In this document: positions 12,201 through 26,400 of the stretch, in pieces | How the letters are laid out: each line of letters opens with the position of its first letter | How positions within the stretch are numbered: the first letter of the stretch is position 1 | Assembly: GCA_025200525.1 (NCBI GenBank) | Contig: JANUSC010000383.1 | Coordinates: 1-64,000, forward strand | DNA: 64,000 nt | Direction: 5' to 3' | From: Camellia lanceoleosa | Lineage: Eukaryota > Streptophyta > Magnoliopsida > Ericales > Theaceae | Position numbers and translations under genes: made by a program | The notes under the pieces: model-generated | Databases searched by the model: none | The model's input: only the letters and a program-made list of their open reading frames with translations | Told to the model about the DNA's origin: nothing

Positions 12201-15200
12201 TCAATTTCCTTTTCTATTGAACTTCTTTTTTTATTTAATTTCCGAATAGATCGTTAAGGTATAGTGGTTTCTTGAATGAACTTCCATTTTATTTTTACTC
12301 AACTTCCTTTTTTATTCAACATTTAGTTTTATTGAATTTTTTTTTTTTTTTCTATTCAACTTCCTTTTTTGTTTAATTTTCAAATAGATCGTTTAGGTAT
12401 AGTGGTTTCTTGAATTAAATTCCATTGTTAATATTATGCAACTTCCATTTTTATTTTTATTCAACTTCCATTTTTGTTTTTATTCAATTACTTTTCTATT
12501 CAACGTCCTTTTTTTTTAATTTCCAAATAGATCATCAAGGTATAGTAGTTTCTTGAATTAACTTCCATTTTTAATTTTGTACAACTTCCATTCTTATTTT
12601 TATTCAACTTCCATTTTTATTCAATTTCCTTCTCTATTCAACTTCTTTTTTTATTTAATTTCCAAAAAGATCATTAAGGTATAGTGGTTTCTTGAATGAA
12701 CTTCCATTGTTAATTTAAGGCAACTTTCAGTTTTATTTTTATTGAACTTTCATTTTTATTCAATTTCATTTTCTATTCAACTTCTATTTTTATTTATTCA
12801 TCTTCCATTTTTATTCAACTTCCTTTTTATTTAATTTTCAAATAGGTCATTAAGGTATAGTGGTTTCTTGAATCAACTTCCATTTTTAATTTTATGCAAA
12901 TTCCATTTTTATTTTTATTCAATTTCTATGGTTTCTTGAATGAACTTCCAGTTTTTATTTTATGCAACTTCCATTTTTATTTTTATTTTTATTCAACTTC
13001 CATTTTTTATGCAACTTTCCTTTTATTTTTACTCAACTTCCATTTTTATTTAATTACCTTTTCTATTGGGAAATTAAATCAAAAAGGAAGTTGAATAGAA
13101 AAGGAAATTGAAATTGAATAGATCGTTAATGCATAGTGGTTAGTGGTTTATTGAATGAACTTTCTCTGTTAATTTTATGCAACTTTCATTTTTATTCAAC
13201 TTCTATTTTTATTTAATTTCAAAATAGATTGTTAAGGTATAGTGGTTTCTTGAATGAACTTCCATTTTTAATTTCATACAACTTTCATTTTTATTTTTAT
13301 TCAACTTCCATTTTTATTTTTATTCAACTTCAATTTTTATTCAACTTTCTTTTTTATTTAATTTCTAATAGATCGTTAAGGTATAGTGGTTTCTTGAATG
13401 AACTTTCCATTTTATTTTTATTCAACTTTCATTTTTATTCCATTTTAATTTTATGAAACTTCCATTTTTATTTTTATTTAACCTCCATTTTTAATTTTAT
13501 GCAACTTCCATTTTTATTTTTATTCAACTTCAATTTTTATTCAATTCTATTTTCTATTCAACTTCCTTTTTTATTTAATTTCCAAATAGATTGTTAAGTT
13601 ATAGTGGTTTCTTGAATGAACTTCCATTGTTAATTTTATGTAACTTCAATTTTTATTCAACTTGCTTTTTTATTCAATTTACTTTTCTATTTAACTTCCT
13701 TTTTTATTCAATTCTATTTTCTATTCAACTTCCTTTTTTATTTAATTTCCAAATAGATCGTTAAGGTATAGTGGTTTTTTGAATGAATTGCCATTGTTAA
13801 TTTAATGCAACTTCCATTTTTATTTTTTATTCAACTTCCATTTTAATTCAATTTTTTTCTCTCTTCAACTTTTTTTTTTATTTAATTTCGAAATAGATCG
13901 TTAAGGTATTATGGTTTCTTCAATGAACTTACATTGTTAATTTTATGTAACTTCTATTTTTATTTTTATTCAACTTCCATTTTTATTTAATTTCCAAATA
14001 GACTGTTAAGGTATAGTGGTTTCTTAAATAAACTTCAATTTCTAATTTTATGCAACTTTCATTTTTATTTTTATTCATCTTCCGATTTTTATTCAACTTC
14101 CATTTTTATTCAATTTCCAAATAAACCGTTAAGGTATAGTGGTTTCTTGAAAGAACTTCCATTGTAAGTTTTACGCAACTTTCTTTTCTATCCAACTTCA
14201 TTTTTTATTGAATTTCCAAATAGATCGTTAAGGTATAGTGTGATCTTGAATGAAACATCCATTTTTAAATTTAGGCAACTTCCATTTTTATTTTTATTCA
14301 ACTTCCATTTTTATTCAATTTCCTTTTCTATTCAACTTCCTTTTTTTATTTAATTTCCAAATAATTCGTTAAGGTATTGTGGTTTCTTAAATGAACTTCC
14401 ATTTTTATCCAATTTCCATTTCTATTCAACTTCATTTTTATTCAATTTCCAAATAGATCGTTAAGGTATAGTGGTTTCTTGAATGAACTTCCATTTTTAA
14501 TTTTATTGAATTTCCCCTTTTATTTTTGTTCAACTTCCATTTTTATTCAATTTCATTTTCTATTCAACTTCCTTTTTTATTTAATTTCCAAATAGATCGT
14601 TAAGGTATTATGGTTTCTTCAATGAACTTCCTTTTTTAATTTTATTCAACTTCAATTTTTATTCAATTTCCTATTCTACTCAACTTCATTTTTTATTTAG
14701 TTTCCAAATAGATCGTTAAGGTATAGTGGTTTCTTGAAAGAACTTCCATTTTTAAATTTAGGCAACTTCCATTTTTATTTTTATTCAACTTCCATTTTTA
14801 TTCAATTTCCTTTTCTATTCAACTTCCTTTTTTATTTAATTTCCAAATAATTCGTAAAGGTATAGTGGTTTCTTTAATGAACTTCCATTTTTAATTTTAT
14901 GCAACTTCCATTTTTATTCAATTTCCCTTTCTATTCATCTGTCTTTTTTATTTAATTTCCATTTTTATTTTTATTCACTTTCTTTTCTATTCAACGCCCT
15001 TATTTAATTTCCAAATAGATCGTTAAGGTATAGTGGTATCTTAAAATTAACAATAAAAGTTCATTGAAGAAAGATGTTGAATAGAATTTACAATGTAAGG
15101 TCATTTAAGAAACCACTATACCTTAACGATCTATTTAGAAATTAAAGAAAAAAGGAAGTTGAATAGAAATGGAAGTTGAATGAAATTGAATAAAAATGGA

Positions 15201-15267
15201 AGTTGAATAAAATTAAAAATGAAAGTTGAATAAAATAAAAATGAAAGTTGCATAAAATTAACATTTT
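6203..15267 (+). repeat. Satellite array 1 (A+T-rich, unit ~120-145 bp), mostly plus
   Basis: Tandem array of about 9.1 kb. Representative units are 6258-6397 (140 bp) and 9538-9682 (145 bp). Each has a conserved core (CGTTAAGGTATAGTGGTTTC, then TTGAATGAACTTCCAT), one or more TTCAACTTCCATTTTTA modules, and a tail (ATTTAATTTCCAAATAGAT) leading into the next core. Unit length varies because module number varies. Nearly all units are in one orientation. Short reversed patches occur at about 6801-7066, 9355-9405, 13066-13112 and 15040-15267. No gene is supported; open frames here are low-complexity artefacts of the repeat. Confidence 0.95.
15263..15267 (+). repeat. Target-site duplication of solo LTR C (left)
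   Basis: ATTTT, identical to 17431-17435 on the other side of the LTR. Confidence 0.75.
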
Positions 15268-15456
15268 TATAGCGATCCCGGTATTCTCTTACTGTATTTG
15301 TTGTATTCCGAACTTTGGTTCCGTGGTGTTGGTGGTTGTATACCTTGTTGTCATCCTTTAATTCCACTTGTTTGAGTTTTAGGATGTGTTGGGCATTTTT
15401 CGAACAGGTAGGTTGAGTTTTGGTCTCAAATGTTGTTGCCCAGGTTTTTCGTGTTA

Positions 15457-15811
15457 CGCTCGAGCGGGTCATTCTGTGCTCGAGCGGAGTTTAGTTTTTG
15501 GTTGTCCGCTCGAGCGGGCCTTCTTGCGCTCGAGCGGGGTTTACACACTCCCAGTATTTCGTGCCTCTGCAAAACTTCTGCAGGTGTGTTTTTCACGCTC
15601 GAGCGGGTTTACGCCGAGCGTCGCCGAGCGGTAGTGCTTTGTCTGTGAAAGTTCTAGGAGATGAAAATCTACGCTCGAGCGGGCTGGTTCTTCACGCTCG
15701 AGCGGGTGTGTTTTGCTTTTGTTTCTTGGCGCTTGAGCGGGCTTTCTTGCACTCGAGCGGGTCCAGATTTTTGTGCTTGACGCTTGAGCGTTATATTCTC
15801 CGCTCGAGCGG
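15457..15811 (+). repeat. Cluster of CGCTCGAGCGG palindromes in LTR C
   Basis: About 13 copies of a GC-rich palindrome (CGCTCGAGCGG and close variants such as CGCTTGAGCGG and CGCCGAGCGG) in ~355 bp, spaced roughly 20-40 bp, in a window that is otherwise A+T-rich. The same cluster occurs near the 5' side of LTRs B, D, E2 and both E3 LTRs. The regular recurrence in two LTR families suggests a cis-acting role (protein-binding site or RNA stem), which is inference. Confidence 0.85.
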
Positions 15812-16477
15812 GTCATGCGTATGAGTTATCCGTCGGGTGATTTTAAATCACTTTTCACTTTTTTCTTTCTCTTACTTTTTCAAAAAGCCATTTTTGAGAG
15901 CTCCTCTCTAGAATCTCCCTTCTCTAGGGTTTGATCTAGCTAGAGTGTTTTCCTTCCCTTTGGCCTTTACAAAAAGTGTGTTGATCGTCGAGGGCTACAT
16001 TTTGATCCGAGAATATTGGGTTTTGGAGCACGTTGAATTTCTTCATCTTTTTCCTTTGAGCTCTGAATTTGAGGTAGGGATTCCTACTCACTCTTATGGG
16101 TTTTGACCTAGATATTGAGCATGTGGTTTAAGTGTTTTGATTTTGGGACTTAGGGTTTCAAAATGTATAAGGGGTGGTTTTGTGATTTTGGCTCATGATA
16201 TGTATTTTGGGTCTCAAATGATGGTATAGTTGTTGGTTGTTGATATTTGAACCTTTGGGTTAATAATAAGAGATGAGGTAGAAAACCCTAAATCATGTAT
16301 AAATTAATTGATATAATTGATTTGGAAAAGTTATGGATTTGTGAAATTGAGTTGAATATAATGATATTGGTTCATTATGAGTTAGAATAGTAGAGTCGAT
16401 TAATAAATCGCTCACTTTTGAAAATGTGAATAATTTATCTTGATGCTTTTATTATCTATTTAAAAATAATTGCTTTG

Positions 16478-16498
16478 GGCTACCGATGAAGGGTAGTC
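16478..16498 (+). other. Conserved LTR hairpin (copy in LTR C)
   Basis: GGCTACC-N7-GGTAGTC, a 7-bp stem with one G-U pair. Relative to LTR D, one T-A pair has become C-G, a compensatory double change. Confidence 0.7.
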
Positions 16499-16647
16499 TT
16501 GATTGTTGTAGACAATGCATGATGATTAGGCAAACTAAAACTAATCAATTGGATGTGTCATCGAATATGACGGTTGAAAGAATACATTAATTTTATGTAT
16601 TGATTGATTATGTATATGACCTATGTTTATATACGCTGTGTGTGTGA

Positions 16648-16737
16648 GAGGAGATAGGGATGTACTCCACGGTTTAGGGAAGATAGGGATGGACCTCTAA
16701 ATCGGATGTTGTTTGGGAGGAGATAATGATGGACTCG
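16648..16737 (+). other. Triple-hairpin module (copy in LTR C)
   Basis: Three successive potential hairpins. The first two contain GATAGGGATG in or near the loop; the third has drifted to GATAATGATG. The middle stem is GGTTTAG paired with CTAAATC (one G-U). It corresponds to 53357-53450 in LTR D. Confidence 0.6.
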
Positions 16738-17430
16738 CTGATACAAAGACTAAAATGTGTATCTCATAAAGTATTGATATAGCTCATATGCTTATTTGTG
16801 AGGTGTTGATAAAGCTCATATGCTTATCTCAAGGTAATGTTGATACAAATTAGTATGCTTATCTAATATGAAGTGGGAAATGTTTAATACCGCCATTATC
16901 TCATTTAAGCCGCTTTTGGCTGTTCGAGTAGTTGTGAACTGAAAACTGGACAATAAATGGAAAATGAAATGAAACATGGACACAGTTGTCATGTAATGGA
17001 AATGATTTATGAATTGATTTATGCGAGTCAAACATTTATAAATTGCTTATGTCTTAGTTACTGCCCATATTGTGTTTAGCATATCTCTACTGGGCGTTGG
17101 CTCACCCTTTATCGGACATCATTTTCAGGTACAGGTAGCATGCCACCTCCAAGGACGTAGCTTGGGAGGCTTGGGAATGTTGGATTATTTTGTGTTTTTG
17201 ATTGTATTACATGTTTATCGCCAAGGGCTTTCTTTGTATAATGTTAGCACTTCTTTTTGTAACCAAGTGTTGACTTGAAAAGTTGTAAGCCCTTAGGGCA
17301 TTTACTTTTGATGTCAACATGTAATACATTTTGTAAAGATTACTCTGATGGAATACAATTATGCTTTATTTCCTTATGTCTAAGCATGCTATTGTTGGTT
17401 GATTTGTGGGTTTATTTTGAGGGCGTTATA

Positions 17431-20400
17431 ATTTTAATTTTATAACTTGTATTTCTATTCAATTTCCTTTTTACTATTCAACTTCCTTTTTTATTTAATT
17501 TCCAAATAGATCGTTAAGGTATAATGGTTTCTTAAATGAACTTACATTGTTAATTCTATTCAACATCCTTCTTCAATGAACTTTTATTGTTAATTTTAAG
17601 ATACCACTATACCTTAATGATCTATTTGGAAACTAAATAAAAAAGGACGTTGAATAGAAAAGGAAATTGAATAAAAATAAAAATGGAAATTAAATAAGAA
17701 AGGCAGTTGAATAGAAAGGGAAATTGAATAAAAATGGAAGTTGAAAAAAAATAAACAAGGAAGTTGCATAAAATTAAAAATGGAAGTTCATTCAAGAAAC
17801 CACTATACCTTAACGAATTATTTGGAAATTAAATAAAAAAAGGAAGTTGAATAGAAAAGGAAATTGAATAAAAATGGAAGTTTAATAAAAAATAATAATG
17901 GAAGTTGTATAAAATTAACAATGGAAGTTGAATAAAATTAACAATGAAAGTTCATTCAAGAAACCACTATACCCTAACGATCTATTTGGAAATTAAAGAA
18001 AAAAGGAAGTTGAATAGAAATGAAAATTGAATAAAAATGGAAGTTGCATAAAATTAAAAATGACAGTTCATTGAAGAAACCACTATACCTTAACGGTCTA
18101 TTTGAAAATTAAATAAAAAATAAAAAATGTAGTGGAATAGAAAAGAAGTTGAATAAAAATGGAAGTTGAATAGAACAGAAAATTGAATAAAAATGGAAGT
18201 TGAATAAAAATAAAAATGGAAGTTGCATAAAATTAACAATGGAAGTTGAATAAAATAAACAATGGAAGTTAATTCAAAAAACCACTATACCTTGACGATC
18301 TATTTGGAAATTAAAGAAAAAGGAAGTTGAATAGAAATGGAAATTGAATAAAATGAAAGTTGCATAAAATTAAAAATGGATGTTTCATAAAATTAAAAAT
18401 GGAAGTTCATTGAAGTTGCATAAAATTAACAATGGAGGTTCATTCAAGAAACCACTATAACGTAACGATCTATTTGGAATCTAAATAAAAAGGAAGTTGA
18501 ATAGAAAAGGAAATTGAATAAAATAAAAATGAAAGTTCATTCAAAAACCACTATATTTTAACGATCTATTTGGAAATTAAATGAAAAAAGGAAGTCGAAT
18601 AGAAAAAGAAATTGAATAAAAACGAAGTTGAATAAAAATAAAAAAGTAAGTTGAATAGGAAAGGAAATTGAATAAAAACAAAAATGGAAGTTACATAAGA
18701 TTAACATTAGAAGTTCATTTAAAAAACCACTATACCTTAGAGATCTATTTGGAAATTAAATACAAAATGAAGTTGAATAGAAAAAGAAATTGAATAAAAA
18801 TGAACTTCAATTTTTAATTTTATGCAACTTCCATATTTATTTTTATTCAACTTCTATTTTTATATAATTTCTAAATAGATCGTCATGGTATAGTGGTTTC
18901 TTGAATGAACTTCAAATTTTTCATTTTATGCAGCATCCATTTTCTTTTTTATTCAACTTCCATTTCAAGAAACCATTATACCTTACGATCTGTGTGGAAA
19001 TTAAATAAAAAAAGAAGTTGAATAGGAAAGGAAATTGAATAAAAATGAAAGTTGAATAAAATAAAAATGGAAGTTGCATTTAAGAAACCACTCTACCTTA
19101 ACGATCTATTTGGAAATTAAATAAAAAAAAGAAAGTTGAATAGAAAACAAAATTGAAGAAAAATGGAAGTTGAATAGAAAAGAAAATTGAATAAAAATGG
19201 AAGTAGAATAAAATTAAAATGGAAGTTACGTGAAACTTACAATGGAAGTTCTTTTCAAGAAACCACTATACCTTAACGGTTTATTTGGAAATTGAATAAA
19301 ATGGAAGTTGAATAAAAATCGAAGATGAATTAAAAAGGAAATTGAAGAAAATGGAAGTTGCATAAAGAAGGAAATTGAAGAAAATGGAAGTTGCATAAAA
19401 ATGAAAGTTCTTTCAAGAAACCATTATATTTAACAATCTATTTGGAAATTAAAAAGAAAGTTGAATAGAAAGGAAATTGAATAAAAATGGAAGTTGCATA
19501 AAATTAATGAACTTCCATTTTTATTCAATTTTCTTTTCTATTCAACTTCCTTTTTTGTTTAATTTACAAATAGATCGTTATTTAATTTCCAAATAAATCG
19601 TTAAGGTATAGTGAGATCTTGAACTTCCATTTTTATTTTTATTTAAGTTCCAAATAGATCGCTAAGGTATAGTGGTTTCTTGAATGACATCCTTTTCTAT
19701 TCAACTTCTTTTTTTATTTAATTTCCAAATAGATCGTTAAGGTATTATGATTTCTTGAATGAACTTACATTGTTATTTTTATTAAATTTCCTTTTTTATT
19801 CAATTTCCAAATAGATCATTAAGGTATAGTGGTTTCCTGAATGAACTTCAATTTTTAATTTTATGCAACTTTCATTTTTATTTTTCTTTAACTTCCATTG
19901 TTAATTTTATGCAACTTCCATTTTTATTCAATTTCCTTTTCTATTCAACTTTCTTTTTTATTTAAACTTCCTTTTCTATTCAACTCCCTTTTTTATTTAA
20001 TTTCCAAATAGATCGTCATGGTATAGTGGTTTCTTGAATGAACTTCCATTGTTAATTTTATTCATCTTCCGATTTTATTCAATTTCGTTTTCTATTCAAC
20101 TTACTTTTTTTTATTTAATTGTCAAATAGATCTTTAAGGTATAATAGTGGTTTGTTGAATGAACTTCCATTATTAATTTTAGGCAACTTCCATTTTTATT
20201 CAATTTCCTTTTATGTTTAATTTCTAAATAGATCGTTAAGGTATAGTGGTTTATCGAATGAACTTCCATTATTATTCAATTTTCTTTTTTGTTCAACTTC
20301 ATTTTTTTATTCAATTTCCAAATAGATCGTTAAGCTATAGGGGTTTCTTGAATGAACTTCCATTGTTAATTTTCAAATAGATCGTTAAGGTATAGTGGTT

Positions 20401-23400
20401 TCTTGAATGAACTTCGATTTTTAATTTTATACAACTTCCTTTTGTAGTCAATTTCCTTTTTTATTTAATTTCCAAATAGATCGTTAAGGTATAGTGTGAT
20501 CTTGAATGAACTTCCAGTTTTATTTTTATTGAACTTCCTATTTTTATTCAATTTCCTTTTAACAATGGAAGTTTAATTTTTATTCAATTTCCTATTCTAT
20601 TCAACTTCATTTTTTACTTACTTTCCAAATAGATCGCTAATGTATAGTGGTTACTTGAATTTACTTCCATTGTTAATTTTATGCAACTTTCATTTTTATT
20701 TTACTCAACTTCCACATTTATCCAATTTCCTTTTCTATTCAACTTCCTTTTTATTTAATTTCCAAACAGATCGTTAAGGTAGTAGTGGTTTCTTGAATGA
20801 ACTTCCATTGTTAATTTTATTCAACTTCAATTTTTATTTTTATTCAACTTCCATTTTTATTCAACTTTCCTTCCATTTTATTTTTACTCAACTTCCAATT
20901 TTATTCAATTTGCTTTTCTATTCAACTTCCTTTTTATTCAATTTCCAAATAATTGCTAAGGTATAGTGGTTTCTTCAATGAACTTCCATTGTTAATCTTA
21001 TGCAACTTCCATTTCCATTGAATTTTTTAATTTTATGTAACTTTCATTTTTATTCAATTTTCTATTCTATTCAACTTCATTTTTCTATTTAATTTCCAAA
21101 TAGATCGTTAAGGTATAGTGGTTTCTTGAATGAACTTCGATTTTTAATTTTATGCAACTTCCCCTTTTATTTTTATTCAACTTCCTTTTTTATTAAATTT
21201 CCATTTCTATTCAACTTCACTTTTTATTTGATTTCCAAATAGATTGTTAAGGTACAGTAGTTTCTTCAACGAACTTCCATTTTTAATTTTATGCAACTTC
21301 CTTTTTTATTTAATTTCCAAATAGATCGTTAAGGTATAGTGGTTTATTGAATGAACTTCCATTTTTAATTTAATGCAACTTTCAACTTCTTTTTTTATTC
21401 AACTTGCATTTTTATTTAATTTTGTTTTTTATTCAGCTTCCTTCTTTATTTTATTTCCAAAGAAATCGTTAACGATAGTGGTTAATTTTATTCAACTTCC
21501 ATTTTGTTAAATTTCCTTTTCTAGGCAACTTTCATTTTATTTTTATTCAACTTCCTTTTATTAAATTTCCTTTTCTATTCTACTTATTTTTATTTTTATT
21601 CAACTTCCATTTTTATACGTTAACGATCAATTTGGAAATAAAAAACAAAAAAGAAGTTGAATAGACAAGGAAATTGGATAAAAATAGAAGTTGCATAAAA
21701 ATAAAACTGGAAGTTCATTTAAGAAACCATTATACCTTAACGATTAATTTGGAAATTAAATAAAAAAGGAAGTTGAATAGAAAAAAAGTTGAATAAAAAT
21801 AAAAATGAAAGTTGCAAAAAATTAAAAATGGAAGTTCATTCAATAAACCACTATAACTTAACGATCTATTTGGAAATTAAATAAAAAAAGAAATTGAATA
21901 AAAATGGAAGTTGCATAAAATTAAAAATTGAAGTTTATTCAAGAAACCACTATACCTTAACGATCTATTTGGAAATTAAATAAAAAAGAAAGTTGAATAG
22001 AAAAGGAAATTGATAAAAATAGAAGTTGGATAGAAAAGGCATAAAAATGAAAATGAAATTTGAATAAAGATAAAAATGTACGTTGCATAAAATTAAAAAT
22101 AGAAGTTGAATAAAAATAAAATGGAAGTTGCATAAAATAATAATGGAAGGTCATTTAAGAAACCATTATACCTTAATGAACTATTTGAGAAATTAAATCA
22201 AAAGGAAGTTGAATAGAAAAGGAAATTGAATAAAATGGAAGTTGAGTAAAATAAAATGAAAATTGCATCAAATTAAAAATGTAAGTTCATTCAAGAAACC
22301 ATTATAACTTAACGATTTATTTGGAAATTAAATAAAAAGGAAGTTGAATTGAAAAGAAAATTGATAAAAATGAAAGTTGAATAAAAATAAAATGGAAGTT
22401 GCATAAAATTAAAAATGGAAGTTCATTCAAGAAACCATAATACCTTAACGATCTATTTGGAAATTAAATATAAAAGGAAGTTGAATAGAAAAGGAAATTG
22501 AATAAAAAAGGAAGTTGATCATTCAATAAACCACTATACCCTAACGATTTATTTTCCATTTTTATTCAATTTTTTGTTTTTAATTTCAAATAGGTCGCTA
22601 AGGTATAGTGATTTTGAATGAACTTCCATTTTAATTGTATGCAACTTCAATTTTTATTTTATTCAATTTCATTTCTATTCAACTTCTTTTTTATTTAATT
22701 TGCAAATAGATCGTTAAGGTATAGTGGTTTTTGAATGAACTTTCATTGTTAATTGTATGAACTTCCATTTAATTTCATTCAACTTCCATTTTATTCAATT
22801 TTTACTCAACTTGCATAAAATTAAAAAAGGAGGTTGAATAGAAAATAGAATTGAATAAAAAGGAAGTTGAATAAAAATGAAAATTGAATAGAAATGGAAG
22901 TTGAGTAAAAATAAAAATGGAAGTTGAATAAAAATAAAATGGATGTCGATAAAATTAAAAATGGAGGTTCATTCAAAAACCACTATACTTTAACGATCTA
23001 TTTGGAAATTAAATAAAAAGAGGAAGTTGAATAAAATGAAAGTTGCATAAAAATAAAATGGAAGTTGTATAAAATTAACAATGGAAGTTAATTTAAGAAA
23101 CCACTATACCTTAGCGATCTATTTGGAAAGTAAATAAAAAAAAAAAAAGGAAGTTGAATAGAAAAGGAAATTGAATAAAATGGAAGTTGAATAAAAATAA
23201 AAATGGAAGTTCAATGAAGAAACCACTATACCTTAACGATCTATTTGGAAATTAAATAAAAAGAAAGTTGAATAGAAATGAAAATTGAATAAAAATGAAG
23301 TTGAATAAAAATAAAATAGAAGTTGCATAAAATTAACAATGAAATTTAATTCAAGAAACCACTATACCTTAACGATCTATTTGGAAATTAAATAAAAAGA

Positions 23401-26400
23401 AAGTTGAATAGAAATGAAAATTGAATAAAATGGAAGTTGAATAAAAATTAAAATGGAAGTTATGTAAAATTAAAATGGAAGTTCATTCAAGAAACCACTA
23501 TACCTTAACGATCTATTTGGAAAAAAATAAAAAGGAAGTTGAATACAAAAGGAAATTGATAAAATGGAAGTTGAGTAAAATAAAATGGAAGTTGCATAAA
23601 ATTAATAAAGATAAGTTCATTTAAGAAACCACGATGCCTTAACGATCTATTTGGAAATTAAATAAAAAGGAAGTTGAATAAAATGGAAGTTGAATAAAAT
23701 AAAAATGGAAGTTGCATAAAATAAAATGGAAGTTGCATAAAATTAACAATGTAAGTTCATTTAAGAAACCATTATACCTTAACTTCCATTTTAATTTTAT
23801 GCTACTTCCATTTTTATTTTTTTTAACTTCCATTTTTAATTTTTTTCAATTTCTGTTTTTATTTAACTTCCAATTTTTTTTAAGAAACGACTATACCCTA
23901 ACGATCTATTTGGGAAATCAATAAAAGAGGAAGTTGAATATTAAAAAAAAATCGAATAAAATGAAAGTTGAATAAAATAAAATGGACGTTGCATAAAATT
24001 AACAATGTAAGTTCATTTAAGAAACCACTATACCTTAACGATCTATTTGGAAATTGGATAAAAATGGAAGTTGAATAAAATAAAAATTGAAGTTGCATAA
24101 AATTAACAATGGAAGTTCATTCAGAAAACCACTATACATTAACGATCTATTTGGAAATTGAATAACAAAATGAAGTTGAATAGAAAAAGAAAGATCTATT
24201 TGGAAATTAAATAACAAAATGAAGTTGAATAGAAAAAGAAATTGAATAAAAACGCAAGTTGAATAAAAATGGAAGTTGAATAGAAAGGGAAATTAAATAA
24301 AAAAGTAAGTTGAATAAAATAGAAATCAAGTTCATTCAAGATACCATCAGATACCTTGACGATCTATTTGGAAATTAAATAAAAAAGGCATTGAATAGAA
24401 AAGAAAATTGAATAAAATGGAAGTTGAATAAAAATAAAATGGAAGTTGCATAAAATTAACAATGGAAGGTCATTCAAGAAACCACTATACCTTAATGAAT
24501 TATTTGGAAATTAAATATAAAAGGAAGTTGAATAGAAAAGGAAATTGAATAAAAATAGAAGTTGAATAAAAATAAAAATGGAATTTGCATAAAATTAACA
24601 ACGGAATTTCATTCAAGAAACCACTATAACTTAATGATCAATTTGGAAATTAAATAAAAATGGACGTTTATTCGAGAAACCACTATACCTTAACGACCTA
24701 TTTGGAAATTAACTAAAAAAGGATGTTGAATAAAACGGAAAAGTTGAATAGAAAAGGAAATTGAAGAAAATGGAAGTTACATAAAAATAATAATGGAAGT
24801 TAATTCAAGAAACTACTGTACCTTAACGATCTATTTGGAAATGAAATAAAAAAGGAAGTTGAATAAAAACAAAAATGGAAGTTGAATAAAAAAGGAAGTT
24901 GAATAGACAAGAAAATTGAATAAAAATGAAAGTGAAATAAAAATAAAAATGTAATTTCATTCAAGAAACTACTATACCTTAACAATCTATTTGGAAATTA
25001 AATAAAAAAGGAAGTTGAATAGAAAAAGAAGTTGAATAAAAATAAAAATTGAAGTTGAATAAAATGGAAGTTGCATAAAATTTAAAATGGAAGTTCATTC
25101 AAGAAACCACTATACCATAACGACCTATTTGGAAATTACATAAAAAAGGAAGTTGAACAAAAATGGAAGTTGAATAAAAATGGATGTCATTCAAGAAACC
25201 ACTATACCTTAGCGATCTATTTGGAAATTAAATAAAAAAGAAAGTTGAATAGAAAATGAAATTACATAAAAATGGAAGTTGAATAAAAATCGATGTTGCA
25301 TAAAATTAACAATGGAAGTTCATTCAAGAAACTACTATATGTTAACGATCTATTTGGAAGTTCATCCAATAAACTACTATACGTTAACGATCTATTTGGA
25401 AATTAAATAAAAAAGGAAGTTGAATAGAAAACAAAATTGAATAAAAATGCAAGTTGCATAAAATTAATAATGGAAGTTAATTCAAAAAACCACTATACCT
25501 TAACGATTTATTTGGAAATTATATAAAAAAGGGAGTTAAATAGAAAAGGAAATTAAATAAAAATGGAAGTTGAATGAACTTCCATTGTTAATTTTATACA
25601 ACTTCCATTTTATTCAATTTTTTTATTTAATTTCCAAATAGATTGTTAGGTATAGTAATTTCTTGAATAAATTGAATAGAAAAGGAAATTGAATAGAAAA
25701 TGAAATTTAATAAAATGGAAACCACTATACCTTAACGATCTATCTAGAAATTAAATAAAAAGGAAGTTAAATTTTGTTTTCTATTCAACTTCCTTTTTAA
25801 TTTAATTTTATGAAAAAGAAATTGGATAAAACTAGAAGTTGAATAAAAAAGAGAATTAAATAGAAAATAGATGTTGCATATAATTAACAATGGAAATTTA
25901 TTCAAGAAACCACTATACGGTAGAGTGGTTTTTTGAATAAACTTCAATTTTAATTTTATTCAAGAAATCACTATACCATAATGATCTATTTGGAAATTAA
26001 ATAAAAAAGGAAGTTGAATAGAAAAGGAAATTGAATAAAAATGGAAGTTGAATAAAAATAGGAACTTAAATAAAAATGCAAGTTGCCTAAAAATAAAAAT
26101 GGAAGTTGCATAAAATTAACAATGGAAGTTAATTCAAGAAACCTATATACCTTAACGATCTATTTGGAAATTATATAAAAAATGAAGTTGAATAGAAAAG
26201 TAAGTTGAATAAAAATAAAAATAGAAGTTGTATAAAATTAAAAATGAAAGTTTGTTCAGGAAACCACTATACATTAACGATCTATTTGGAAATTAAATAA
26301 AAAAGAAAATTGGATAGAGAAGGAAATTTAACAAAAATGGAAATTGCATAAAATTAAAAATGAAAGTTTGTTCAGGAAACCACTCTACCTTAACGATCTA

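Larger units (their letters stand above)
15268..17430 (+). mobile_element. Solo LTR C, TATAGC-type gypsy LTR inside the satellite
   Basis: A 2163-bp LTR, beginning TATAGCGATCC and ending GGGCGTTATA, with satellite on both sides and a 5-bp duplication ATTTT. No internal element sequence accompanies it, so it is a solo LTR left by LTR-LTR recombination. It holds the best-preserved GC-rich palindrome cluster (15457-15811), the conserved hairpin (16478-16498), the triple-hairpin module (16648-16737) and the shared CTGGGC/GCTCACCC block (~17086-17140). The last bases are TA where its relatives have CA, a simple transition. Open frames in the palindrome cluster (repeated RSSG or ARAG) are artefacts of the repeat. 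Confidence 0.9.

Noticed and set aside
6203..15267. CRISPR-like regular repeats
   Set aside because: The units are contiguous with no unique spacers, there are no cas genes, and the surroundings are plant retrotransposons.
15386..15824. Overlapping open frames with RSSG, ARAG and LERA repeats
   Set aside because: All frames stay open because CGCTCGAGCGG has no stop in any frame; this is the palindrome cluster of LTR C.
17072..17278. A 68-codon frame in solo LTR C as a small gene
   Set aside because: It covers the CTGGGC/GCTCACCC block, which is conserved as DNA between LTRs; the frame is not kept in D or E2.
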